64,000 nucleotides of DNA from Alligator mississippiensis (Eukaryota; Chordata; Crocodylia; Alligatoridae): the NCBI RefSeq assembly GCF_030867095.1, contig NC_081829.1, positions 92,155,261 through 92,219,260 on the forward strand, in the 5' to 3' direction. Positions 1 through 13,300 of the stretch are shown in pieces. The position numbers and the translations under genes were made by a program. Under the pieces are notes generated by a model. It was not told where the DNA came from, searched no databases, and saw only the letters and a program-made list of their open reading frames with translations. Every line of letters starts with the position of its first letter. Positions within the stretch are counted from its first letter, which is position 1.

Positions 1-1183
1 GTCCTGGCACATCAGGACCTCAGGGTCAGGAAGCCTCTCTCTGATCCCAGGGCCCCAATACAGTGGGATCTTTAAAAACTAGGTGTGCAACCCAGCTGCA
101 TATTTAAACATCTACTGGGCCCCAGGACCAAGAAGAGGCTCCCTGATCCCAGGATCCTGAGTTTGCAAGCATCATGTGGAGGGAATCACTAACAGCTTCA
201 TCCAGAGCTTGCAAACCCATGTCCCACACTCCCTGCTGGCAGTAGCATGATTGGGATCTCATCTCCAATTTCATTCTTGCCTCCAACCATATACACATGG
301 CATGGCAGGACGCAAGTGTTAGAATCTGGGATCAGATCCCTTCACACCATTAATTAAACATCTGCAAACTCCATTAAATCAAGAAACTGTTTTGCAACAT
401 TGACTGAGGCAAAGAAATTCAAATGAATCTCTCTTGCAATACCAAAAAAAAAAAAAAGTCAGTTCATGCACCCAGTATAATGTGATTTGGAAGAAAGACT
501 CCATTCAGGGCATGCTCCACGTATATTGGTCCCATTCTGATGGTAAATAGGGTGTCATTCTATGGTTTCCTCTCAAAGATAACTGAAGCCCAAGAAGTAT
601 TTTAACTCTGACCTCTGAGCATGATCAATCTGAATACTTACATGTTCACAAAGCTAAAGTAATGTTCAAAAGCATCAAAAGGAACAGTTCTGAACTGGGT
701 GTGTTTGTCCAAAAGAGTGTTAGAGACGTCTAAAAAGTTCAGTCAGATTCTGCTAGCATTTTCATCAGATAAGTCTGTGCAGACCACAGCATGCCAGAAA
801 ACTGTACTTTCCACTCTGTGAGCAGCATCACAGATCAAGAGAGAGGTCTGGTACATACAGCTGTCATTCTAACCAAGGGTACCTGTACTGCACCTGTGTA
901 GATCTGTTTAAACTGAAAAATGTTCTAAGTGGCAGGAGGGGATGGTTTGTCATTGTTGTTGATTTTACTGCTAGGGATAACTATGCACATCTGAATAGAT
1001 TTTAGTCCTAAGAATTTTAGTGTTATCATTATAAAGCAAGTTTCCATAGTTATTACCATTATCCTCATCCTCCCACTTGGTCAGTGGCATAATCTTATCT
1101 TCAGGTACATTCTTTAAAAGGTTTCCCCAAAATGTTGAATAATTATTTTGTATTTTGACATACAACAGCTTGCAATTTCTTAC
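1..1183. other. TDRD1 intron, no feature recognised
   Basis: The segment lies between TDRD1 coding exon 13 and the left edge. The next TDRD1 exon (human begins near 'PSLGIWTPEAI') is not visible on the minus strand. A poly-A run sits near 447-460. A 64-codon open frame at 971-1165 (minus) resembles nothing I know and overlaps the exon 13 donor side, so I do not call it a gene. Confidence 0.5.
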
Positions 1184-1354
1184 CTGCTAAAGTACACTTT
1201 ATAGCTTGCATCGGCAACTCCAACAGTTTTGGAACCACAGGCCGAAGTCTGGTTATCTGAAGCGTTTCAAAATTACCATAATCTATATAGCCTACCAAAG
1301 CAGTATCTTCAGAAATATATGTTATAATAGAAGCACGATACCACTGATTGTCCT
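1184..1354 (-). CDS. TDRD1: TDRD1 coding exon 13, Tudor 2 core (last exon in window)
   Basis: A 171-nt exon (two bases, 56 codons, one base), acceptor ctccag, donor gtaaga. It reads [18 protein letters not shown], then [11 protein letters not shown] and [12 protein letters not shown] (residues 543-599). W547, Y548, Y565, D567, Y568 and N570 fit the cage signature. The exon for the rest of Tudor 2 was not found in 1-1183 and should lie beyond the left edge. Confidence 0.95.
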
Positions 1355-4300
1355 CTGGAGAGAAGATGGAGACAAACATGTAGTGCAGGTAAATTTCTTC
1401 CACTAAAAGTATTTTTTGATAATACAATATAAAATTGCAACAGCAATCACAGTCCAGAGTTTATACTAGTGTTATAGGCTGAATTACAACTCATTGAAGC
1501 TGGTAAGCGAGCCCTTTATTTGGAACAAACAGAAGAATCTATTATGCTCCTTTATAAAAACAGATTGTGGAAACAATAGGAATCGCCACTTTAAAAGATG
1601 CACTGCTGTCCAAAAGGAAGAAAGAAAAACAAACAACCCCCCCTAAACAACTGAGCTCTGTGAATGGGGTTTCTGGATATTGCTTAGTAAATAAAACTAA
1701 TTTTCTCTTTAACAAATCAATCAAATTCTATATAAACTGAGGGTTTGTTTGTTTTGTTTTTTTAAATGAACACTTGTCATTTTTAAATTAAATTTGTCAC
1801 TTTTAAGTTATGGGCAATATAGTTCAGGGCCAAAATATACAATGCAATGAAACAGATTACTGAGAATGGCTGTGGAACCTTCATACAGACTAGGAAAACA
1901 GGGAGCAGCAGTTGGACTAGATGGCCCCTGGAAGTCCCTTCCAGCCTTATTTTTCTATGAACCGCAATATCACAATATTCTCAAAAGTAAAAAAAGACAC
2001 AAGCAATTTTTGCTGCATAACTGAATTCCCTCTCCAAGTAAAGTAGTACCGCTACCTATAACACTAGGTTCTGTGTTCCCTTAATTGGTCTTAGAGTACA
2101 GGGCTCTCCTAAATAGTTTGACCAGAAAATGGAACAAATTTAGGCCTACTGGCTGCTTACAGATGTTAAAAAAATAGAAACAAAGCAAAACAGTGCTTCA
2201 CTATAAACCTGGCATGCTCCTGTGCCGAGCCCAGCACATGCCCAGAAGAGGCAGTGCATGTGACCCGCCTCACCCAATGTCTGTATGGATTGTGCACTTT
2301 ACCCGGGGGAGGGGGAGGGGGGGGTGTTAGTGCTTTTATCTAATAGTTGTTAAATCAACTATTAGATAGAAGCACCAAAAAGCCCTGTGTAAGTGCACGA
2401 TTTATAGATGCTGCAGACCCAGATTAAACTAGCATGGTGTTTCTAGTAAGACATGGGGTTTTTAGGGTTTATTTTTTTTAATGTCTGTAAGCGACCATAA
2501 ATAGTAGAGATGTGCAAAGCAGGCAGCATTTGATTTGGATTCGGCCGATTCAGGGAACAGCGATTCAATTTGCTGATTCGGATCACAGTGCCGATTTGGA
2601 TCTGGCTGAATCTGAAGATTCTATTCCGATTCAGAGAGGTTTGATGATTTGGCCACAGACACAGCTTTACAGGGGGTTTTTTTGTTCATTTGTTTTGTTT
2701 TTTTACACATACCTTGAAGCACCAGGTGCGGCTCATGAACGCCGAGATGGTGGAGAGGATGGAGCATCTCACAGGAGTGGGATGTGCCCCCCTCCGCATG
2801 CTCGGCGGCAGACCCAGAAGTGGACAGGAACTATTTCCGGTCCACTTCTAGGTCTGCCGCCGAGCATGCGGGGGACCATCGCCCACCCCCCTGGCTTGGC
2901 TATCGGCCATGGGGGGGCCCTGGGTACTCCCCAGACCCAGGAGACACCGGTCACTGAGCCGGGGGGCAGGTCCCCCACATGCTCTGCAGAGGACCCAGAA
3001 GTGGACCAGACGTGCTTCTGGGACACTACATCCACCCCACCATCTCAGCATTCACGGCCACATGTGGTACCTTGAGGTAGGCAGAAAAAGCACATAAAGC
3101 TGAATCTATGGCCGAATCGTCAAATCTCTCCAAATCGATTCGGAGGCTTCTGATTCGATTAGGAGAGATTAACAGGTCCCCCGATTCAATTTGAAAATTC
3201 AGCCACTGATTCGGGCCAAACCTCCTCTAAATCGAATCAGCGACTGAAGCTTCACACAGCCCTAATAAATAGTACTCTTCTTCCAGCTTAAAGGCTCTCT
3301 CCAGAGGTTCACCAATATATCAGTCTATATTGGACCGGCACTGATAAAAGGAAAATTGACATTAAATTGGCAACTGGCTATTTTTGGCTGGTGTAGCTGA
3401 TAACATCACTGACAAATGCTGTGTGCATGCATGCAGCCACAACATACACAGGCCCAAGAATGCAGGCCAGCAGCTTGAAAACAATGTTTGGTGGGTAAGT
3501 CTGGAGGGCGGGGTGGGTAGGGAGGGAGTGGGGCTGAGGCAGGCACTGCTCAGCCAGGGCAGGGTGCAAGATGCAGCTGCGAGAAGCAGAGGCGAGTCCC
3601 CACTGCTCTCTGCTCCCCCAGGGCAGTCATGGGGGCTTTACCTCCCTGGATTTGTGCGTGGGGCAAGGGCAGGCTGCTTACTGCAAGCTCAGGGCCAGGG
3701 GTTGTGCTGGCTTCTTCCCGGATGGGGGACTAGGCTGGGGCTATGCTCCAGGGGTGGCCGGTCAGCAGCACTAGGAGAGGTGGCTACAAAATAGGCTACA
3801 GGCACCCCAAAATTTGCTGTAGGTATCCCATAGAACCCACCCCCCCAAGCACTGCCACTGCCTGCCCTGGCCCAGCCCTGTCAGGAAGAGGCCAGAACCC
3901 ACAGTGGGCAGCCTGCCCTCGCCCCACACCAATCCAGGGGCACAAGCCCCCCCTGGGGGTATGCACAGTAGCAGGGAGCCACCCTCCTCCCCATCCCTCC
4001 AGATGAGCTGCCTATGGCTCTGTCCTGCACCCTGCCCCAACTGGGCAGTACCAGCACTCGCCCCTGCCCCACTCTCTCCCTCTCCACAAGGGACTATCTG
4101 CACCCTACCACAGCCTCTTCTCCTCTCCCCCAACAGACTTACTGGCTAGACGCTGCTCTCCAAGCTGCCAGACTGCATATCGGCTTTTTTCGATCGGTAT
4201 TGGCCAATACGGCTGGTTAATAATCGGCCATTGGCATCAGACAGAAAAATCTTTATCAGTGCACCCCTAGCTCTCTCCTCTCACCTCAGCTTACAGTTTC

Positions 4301-7300
4301 TCTGTGGTCTTCCTAAATGTAGTTCTACCCAACAATTTGTCCAGTACTACCCATTTGCCTGGTGTGGCTACATGTTCCATCAGTGCTGGCCAAAGTGACT
4401 GCTATCACTGACAATTTTGTCCACAGTTAAATTGGACAGGAGCAAAGTGATTAGAAACCTGTAGAAGGTTACTGGGCTTCTAAGAGATTTAAAACTGAAT
4501 TAGTGAAAACCTGCTTTGTCATTTAAATCGGTTTAGAAATCCTTTGAAGTTTTAGCTTACACATGTGATACAAGGCAAATTTAAAAAAGAGGGCTATTAA
4601 CAGCTTCTGAGAAGCATTCTTTCCTTCCTCCTTTACCTGTGAACTTAGCACAACAGACATCACCAACAGCTGGACGGAAGTCTGAGGTACTAGGAATTTT
4701 GTTACAGTATTCACATAGGGTTGCCTGAAGCTCAGCGAGTTCGCCTGTTGATAGTTTTGGAAAAACGTACATTAAGTCATTTATTAGACAAGCATTACAA
4801 TATAAAATCCTTCATATCTATATATAAAGATAACATTATATGATCTAACTTAACCATATCATAATATTTTGCATCAAGAATAAAGTATTTTTAGTGCTTG
4901 AAAACAGCAGAATTATTTGTAATTCTGCAAACAATTTATGGATTACTTGTAGTATGATAGGATTCTTTTTTAATCCTCAGCCATAGAAAAGACATGCCAA
5001 AACTGTGATGTCTAGTAAAAGCACCTCTGAGAAATGTCTTAGAGAATCCTTTGCCAAAACTCGCAATGTGTGCATTTTCAAGAGTGTAATGAGTAAATTA
5101 AAGATTTACAGAGAAATCACAGAGCCCCCTGTGACTTTAAGGAATGCAAAGCAACTTTTTGCTTCCTATGGCTGGCACAAAAGAAACTTTTCTTATCAAG
5201 TTAACCTTTGGTACTGATAAAGAATTCTGAGGACAGCTTTCCTCTAATCTTCTTTGGCAATCTCTCACAGTTAAGGATGACTGTCTTCCATGGATGTTTT
5301 ACCTGTGGGTCTAACAATGGCTTATCCAGGATCAGCCAACTCCGTTTCAATTTGGAAATGTGTTTCCATGTGGGGCAGGTGGCTCTGGATTCTTGATTTG
5401 GTCCATGACACACTACTTCTGCCACTCCCGCTTTTCCATTTCCTTTTGTCATTGTAAGGTTTCAAAGTTCTGAGCTACTTGCAACAGGGTCTTCTTCTGT
5501 TTGAGGTGGTCCTGAGCAATATTCTCCCACAAGTTCACGTCAATGTTGCATTTTTTCCAAGCTGGCCTTGAAGCGCTTTTTTTGCCCTCACTCTTGGGCA
5601 TATGCCTCAACTGAGCTGGGAGAATAAAACTTGCTTCGGGAGTCTGGAGTTGGACATCCAGATGATGTGGCCAGCACAGCAAAGTTTATGTCAGATGATC
5701 ATCATCTTGAGGCGTGTAGTGTTTGCTTGCAAAAGGACACTAGTGTTGGTTCTCACTGGATTCAAAGGAACTTCCGCAGGTAGCATTGATGGTAGTTCAG
5801 CAGCAACTTGGACAATGTATAGGAGACACCTCGTGTCTCAGCTTTGTAAGGTAAGGTGAGAATTAGAACTGCTTGATAAACCAGGAACTTGGTTTTGGAT
5901 TTGATGTCTCAATCTTCAAACACCCATTTTCTCCGGAGTCCAAAGGCTGCACCTACACATTTGAGGTGATGCTGGATTTCTTCAAGTGTCAGCCTTCTAC
6001 AAGAGATGGCTTTCAAGATATGGGAAATACTCAGTTCTTCAGAGGCTCACCATACATTTGAATTAACAGAGAGCTGGAGAGTGCTCACCAAGAACTTGTT
6101 GATAGGGGACCTTAGTTTTCTGAATGTTAAGCGTCAGTCTCATTTTCTTGTATGCCTCAGTAAGGACACCAACTATTGTCTGAAGATCTGCTTCTGAGTA
6201 AGCACACACTACAGCATCAGTGTACTGGAAATCAATGACTGAGGTCAGGGTGGTCTTGGTTTTGAGTCAGTCAGCTGAGGTTAAACAGCTCACAATCCAC
6301 TTGGTAGTTTAGCTCCACTGACTAGAAGCTTGTTGGTGATCAGATGTAGCATTATAGTAAAGAATATTGAGAAGAGAGTGTTTGAGCAATGAGACAGCCT
6401 TGCTTAACTCCTGTCTTAACCACAGAAGGATCCATGATAAATCCTTTTCTAAGAACCACTGCTTGCATACAGTCATGGAGCAGGCAAAGAACAGTGATGA
6501 ATGTCAGTGAGCATCCTTACATTAGAAGGATCCTCTACAGTGCTTCTCGGTTGCTGGAATCAAAGGCTTTCATGAGATCAAAGAAGTACATATAAAGAGG
6601 TTTATGTTGTTCCTGGATTTTTCCTGCAGCTGGCAAGCAACGATCACATCAGTTGTGCTTCCTGATGCCCTAAGCCACACAGATTCTGGGAGGAGCTCTT
6701 CAGCAAGCGGAAGGAGACTGTTCAGGAGGGTTCTCACAGTCATCTTTCCTGTGGCGGAGAGCAAGGTAATCCCTTTTTAGTTACCAGTCAGACTTGTCTC
6801 CTTTCTTGGAGACTGTCACAATCATGGCATTCCTGATGATTTTTCCTTCTATTGTGAATAACCTTTACAGACTAGAGCTCTCTGTTTTTATGGGTCACAA
6901 GAAACAGTTTTACTCTTACAAGGCAGCTTACAAAAAGTAAATAGTAGACTTCTGATTGCATTTTGGTATAGCCTGTAACCATGAATGGGAATGTAAGCTG
7001 GTTTACTCTTAGAGGTTGATAGCTGCCACTCATAAGTGTCAAATATCTTAGGAGTTGCTTTGCAGACAAAAGCAAATGCAATATTGGAGATTAGACAGAA
7101 CCATATTACACTAGGTAGGTTTATCCAGAGCAGCAGCTGAAATGACTACCAGGAAAACTTATCCTGAAGATACAAGTGACAAGTTAAATGTATTCCATGA
7201 CACACCCAAACTGTAGCTTCCATATCTCATGCCCACATTCTCTCAGGGAGCACAGCTCAAAGAATCTCTTCTTTATGCTGTGCATACATCACAGCAGTCA

Positions 7301-10300
7301 TATGACTGTGGGCATGTACTAAAAGATTTGGTCCACCCAGGGAGCAGAGCTCATAAGGTAAAACAGGGGCATTATGGAACTTTACTTCAACTATCATAAA
7401 GTAAAGGGACACCATACAAGCAGCAGTTTATTACAGATGTTTCTAGCACATTCAACAACCAACATGAAATATTTTGACTTATGAATACACAGAAGAAACA
7501 TCATGTAGAAATCAAGGCAGAAGGATATGATTTGGCCAAGTTCAGACTCTCCATTATTTGACTGGAAGGGGGGGTACAGAGGGGTGGAAATCAACCTTTT
7601 TTCTTTTTTAAAGCTAAGAGTCGCATGCAAGTCATACCCTATGGCTCTTGATTTATTCTCTCTACACTGCTTTCCCTCCTTATGGTTCCAACTCCTTCCC
7701 CTTGGACTTTCAGATGCTTTATGTTAGGAAGGAAAGAGAACATGTAAAAATGCTAAGTTATATAAACACTTAACTTTAGAACAGACTAAATAAAGACAGT
7801 CACTTACGGCCATTATGCAGCTGTTGACAGAAAAAGTCTTCTGGATTCTGAATATGGGAAACTATGCCAGAAAACCTATCTCCAACAGATAATGTGATAG
7901 CCTTTATGGTTAAATGATTGTTGTGATCCAGCCTTTTATTTTCAGCCATTATGCCTTCATTTCCTTCAGAATCTGTTTTTAACAGGGTACCTAAAAATAA
8001 CGGAAACAAGACAAGAGATTGTATTTTTCTCTTCTCAGCAAATATTCTAATATTATCACATTCTGTATAACAATGCCCGATATTTTAGAACAGCAGCTGA
8101 AACCAGAAGGCAGCCAAACTCTGCACCACCACATTTTCATCCATAGGGAAAAATGCCAGCCCTCAAATCTCAATGTTAAACAAAAATGTAAAGTAAAGTG
8201 CTTACTCACTTTTCTCTGAATGCATTTGTTCATTGTTGCTCCTCTTTGGACTCAAGTCAGATCTCATTTCAAGAAGTATGTTACCTAGGCGTTTCCCTAA
8301 AATACAAATTGGTAAGCTAAAACTAGTTTGCCATAAAGCAACAACATGCTAAAGTTCTGTTTTTAAACTAGGTTACTTCAGTAAGCTGGTGCTTAGAACA
8401 TGTCTAATTTTACCTGTTGGTTAATTGCCTAGCATGCATAGCCTAGGCCAAAAAGCCCCCTGGGAGGTTCAAGGTGGTTTGACAATTCTTTCTACAAGAT
8501 GTCCATCTCAAAAATGGTTGTTGCCTTGCTCTTTTCACTTAACCAAATATTGACATTGACAGGCATACTCAATTTCAGTTTCAGAGAAATTCAGCATTTT
8601 TCCTCTACAAAAAAAGCCTTGCTTACAGCACCAGAGTACAGATATAAATTTGAATTCAAATGTATAATTTATTTCAACTCTTAAGAAGTTAAAGACCAAA
8701 TCCTTCCTGGTTGGTAACATCTGTGCATCATTCTTTTTCTTTTAAATATAAGTAGTAACAATTCAAGATTTTCAATCTGAAGGAAGTGGGACATAATTAA
8801 AGGTAAGTGATTGCATAAAACAGTTACCCATGCGTGTAACTGAGAGAGATGTTACACACCCACTCCATCACAGTTGGAATGGAATTCACCAGATGTGTAC
8901 ACACAAATCAAAAGTTCTCTCTAGTAGCACCTACCAGAACAGTGCATACAAATTATTTGTCGCCTGCTTCCAAAAGAGGCAAAGAAAGGTAGAGCTGCCC
9001 TAATCTCTCCAACCTGTTAATACATGATGGTAGCAGAATGCAGAAGGCAGAGGAAAGGTGGTGGTTTATGAAACAAGTTTGTACAACACACCTCAGAAAG
9101 AAGTGACAAAAACAAATTAATACATGTTAAATGATTGCACATTTTTTGCAATACAAACCACTTCCAAGCTGTGAGTTTTGGTGTTGGGTTTACAAGTCTA
9201 TTTTAATTAGGAAAACAATCCTCATGTCAACATTTGCCCTGAATGCAATGATGATAGCCTATGACTGACCAGGGAGCCAGCAAACAGGGGCTGCAATCTG
9301 CAGGTAAACAATTTGCAGGCAGCTGCTGGGGGCAAGAGGAAGAAGGGGGAGAAAAGCCACATCTGGAGTCCTGTGTTCAGTCTTGGGCCCCCACTACAGA
9401 AAGGATGTGGACAAATTGGAGGGAGTCCAGCAGAGGGCTACAAAAATCGTGAGGGGGCGGGGGGACATGACTTTTGAGGAGAGACTGAGGGTACTTATTT
9501 AGTCTAGAGGACAGGAGACCAAGAGGGGACTATACAGCAGCCTTCAACTACCTGAAAGGGGTTCAAAAGAAGATGGAACTAGACTATTCTCAGTGGTGGC
9601 AGGTGACAGAACAAGGAGCAATGGTCTCAAGTTACAGCAAGGGAAGTTTAGGTTAGATATTAGGAAGAATTTTCTCACTAAGAAGGGTGGTGAAGCACTG
9701 GAACAGGTTACCCAGAGGTGGTGGAAGCTCCAGCCTTGGAGGTTTTCAAAACCTGGCTAGACAAAGCTTTGGCTGGGATGATCTGGTTGGGGATGGTCCT
9801 GCTTTGAGAGCAGGGGGTTGGACTAGATGAGCTCCTGAGGTCCCTTCCAACCCTAACTTTCTATGATTCTAATTTCAGATTTGAGGCACCCACCATAACA
9901 TATGAATTGACCCTATTTCAAAAACTAGTTTATTTTTTATAGTGCTTACCTGCTTGAAGAAGGGCTGGGAAGGAGGAGTAGCAGCCAGCAGGGAAAACAC
10001 TGCAGGCAGTGGGGGAAAGACGAGCAGCTGGAAGGAAAGAGTCTCACCAGAGTCTGCATTTATCTATGTTCTTTCCCAGTGGTACCCTTCAAAGCTGTTG
10101 CAACACCCTGGTTAAGAATCACTGCGATAGCCTAGGAGCTTGGAAAAAATGTACACATGGAAGACCCACATGCTGCTCGACATGTTGTCAGGAACACCAA
10201 AGTAACTTGGGCCCTGAGAGAATGAGCCAATAGTTTGAAGACAGTTAGAGAGAGGAAAAAAAAAAGAGTCTCTGTGTGAATAATGCTTTACACCCTTTTT

Positions 10301-13300
10301 ATTCCCTGTACAGGACATGGAAAAGCTAGGCAACACTCCTCTCTGTACAGAAAAAAGGACTCAGCATTTGAAAGCACTGAAGGGTCTCTTCACCTGTATC
10401 TATATACAAAAAGCTTAGAAAAGACAGTAGGTGGGTTTAGTCTTAAAGGCTGTCTCTGCATTATACCTTAAGTGGAATTTGAGCTAAGGCCTCCCTGGGA
10501 CACTGCATCTATGAACAGGACAGTATGTGGGCCCTTCCATAACGATCTCGTTTATCCTCTCTCCACATGGATAGCTACAAAAAAGGCTCAACTGTGTGCC
10601 ATCAGTACAAACAGAATGCTATCAAAGCTGTCAGTATGAGATTTAGATTCCAAGAAAGAACTGGATCTTTTATTGCTGAATAGTATCCAATCCTACTCAT
10701 ATAAAGCTGAGCAGGAAGGGATCTTAAAGAGGTCTTCTACTCCAAAATTCTCCTCAAAACAGGATTGTGGCCAAGTCACCCCACTTTATTTCCAATTACT
10801 GCATTTTATTTCCGATGACTATTTCATAACCTCTCTAGATAACACACCTTAACCGCCCCTCTATCCACCCCTAAATCTTCCTTGCTGCAATTTAAATCCA
10901 TTACTACTTGTCCTGTCCAAAGTCAAGACAGAGATCAATCACAACACTCACTGTAACAACCTTTTTGTATTTGAAGGTTTACAAAATACCTACCCAGGTA
11001 GCAGCATACGGACTCCTAAAAGCAGACACTGGGACCGAGCTCTTCTTGCACCCCTTTCAGGCAGCACCTGCCTCACAAGCAGAGTCTTCTAAATCAATTA
11101 CTAATTTAGGCTAAGATTCACCAGTCTAGGTCAGCTGTACTGGAAGCACAAACTGCCTAGTGGTCTCCTGCTACCTCACGCTGCATTACATTGCCAAGTC
11201 ATTCAAAAAAGTGTAGCATTTTCTTTGGAAGTCTTTAGTGTTTTCAGTTATATTAAATAAGTTCTTTCCCCAAAACTCTTAAATTGGAATTAAAGTTACT
11301 GACTCATATTCTTCAAGATATATATTATGGATGTTGTCTTTATTATCCCAAAACCACATTATAATAAATTCAAAGCTATGTGTACACTTAAAAAATATAA
11401 ACCAGTAATGATACATACTGCAGCCAAAAGAATCTTAACTCATGTTGCAGTAAGCCACAAGAGGGGAAAATAAGAAAAAAAAAACAAACTCATGAGTCTT
11501 TGAGAAACAATTTAATGAAGAAAAAAAAAAAAACAGAACACTAAAATGCCTTATCTACTGCCACACTTACTAACTATAGCTTAACACTTCTACAGGACAG
11601 TTGCAATTTAGGTGCCTTTAGCACGCCTGAAAAAGTTCCTCAAACAGGTATGAAAAAATAATTGAAAGGGAGAATACAAGAAGCAATCCCAAACTGTAGG
11701 TCCGTATGCAGCAAATGGCTTAAAACAAATACTACAGGTATGGACAGACATTGGTTTCTAGTGCTAGAGTATCTCAGCACTTTGTAGCACTACAAAAATA
11801 TGGCGCTATGGGGGCACATAGGTGTCCCACCCCACCTGAAGAGCTACAAAGTTACCTCAAAAACAAGCTCCCCAGCCAGGGGGCAAAAGGGAGCTGCTCT
11901 TTTGGAGGGGGGCCTCAGTCACTGACGGCCTACTTTGTCACCTGCTGAGAAAGTTTGTCAGTACAGAACCCCCAGCTGCCCGGCTCTGCCAATGAGATTT
12001 GCAACCTCTGTGTTCAGCAGAGCTAGAAAGAGATGAACATTCATCAATTCCAGATAAAACAAAAAAGTACTTCCTTGAAGGATTTGTTTATGAAGAGTTT
12101 AGATGCTGTCTTTCATATGATTAAAAATTGTAGGCACGTCCAGATGAGCGCAGCCGTGCAGTACGTGGCGCTGCGAACACGTCTGCAGCACCACATACCA
12201 CACACTGAGGTGTTCTCCATGCTGCAAAGATGCGCTGCTCTGGTTTCAACCCCACCCCCCATGGGTTTTTTGGATACCCAGGGGTAAAACAAAACAAAAC
12301 AAAACAAAACACAAACAACACCAATCAGTGAGAAAAAAGCAAAAAACCCAGAGCAATGTATGCACAGGCAGGGCACGCTGCTGAAAAGTGGAGCTGGGCC
12401 GCCTGGAGCTGTGATGCAGCTAAGTGGCAGAATTGCAGCAGCTGCAGCCCCCAGGTAAGGCCACCCCCAGGGTACCTTGCCTACCACCCCCAGGGTAACT
12501 TGGCACATGCCAAAGTGCACATGGCACAGGCATTCCCTGGAGACAAGTAGCCATGGTGCAAGGTGTACTGCTGCTACTGTCCCTGGGGAACCAGGTGTCC
12601 ACATTCATCTGGATGCACCCTATGAAACCTAAAGTATTTTAGGACCTGCTCTTTCCAGTTAGAATTCCAACATTTATAGCTAGAATACAAAACCCGTAGA
12701 AGAAGTGTGAGGTGCATGTCATTAGGAGGAAGATAGTATAACACCTAAGTATCATAACTGATCTTTGTAGACCTGCATTTATTCCTAAATAACCCAATTC
12801 ATCTTACCAGAACTTGGGATGACAACATCTACAGCAAAACAAGTCATCATCTCTTCCTGTAGAACATCAGCAATAGCAACTGAACAGCGCTCTCCCATAA
12901 AGGGGGTGATAATGCTGGTGAAGTCTTTGTTCCAGCTTCCTTCTTTTGGAACATTAGCAACAGAACACTTAATGGCCTGAAAGAGATAACTGTAAGTTAC
13001 ATTCTTCAACAGAAAACAAATATTTACCTTACATTAACTGTGGCTGTCCCTGGTGTGGTCTGTGGTTCTGCTCCTGATGCCTATGCATCACATGTGCACA
13101 AGGTCAGGTTCTTTTGAGCCAGAAGTTTTTGTTGCTTCTGTAACTATACAAGTCTTCATCCCCTACTACTACACTAGACTGAACAGAGCGCACGTGTCCA
13201 GAGGCAGAATCTGCTTGGTCTGCTAGGATAATTTATTGCTACTGGAGCCATCAGGTTGCAAATGCCTTACTTTCAAAATGGAAGAGTTTCTCTAAGGCAA

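Noticed and set aside
971..1165. 64-codon minus-strand frame next to TDRD1 exon 13, considered as the next TDRD1 exon
   Set aside because: Its sequence does not fit the expected Tudor 2 continuation, and it lies directly against the exon 13 donor without an acceptor in the right phase.
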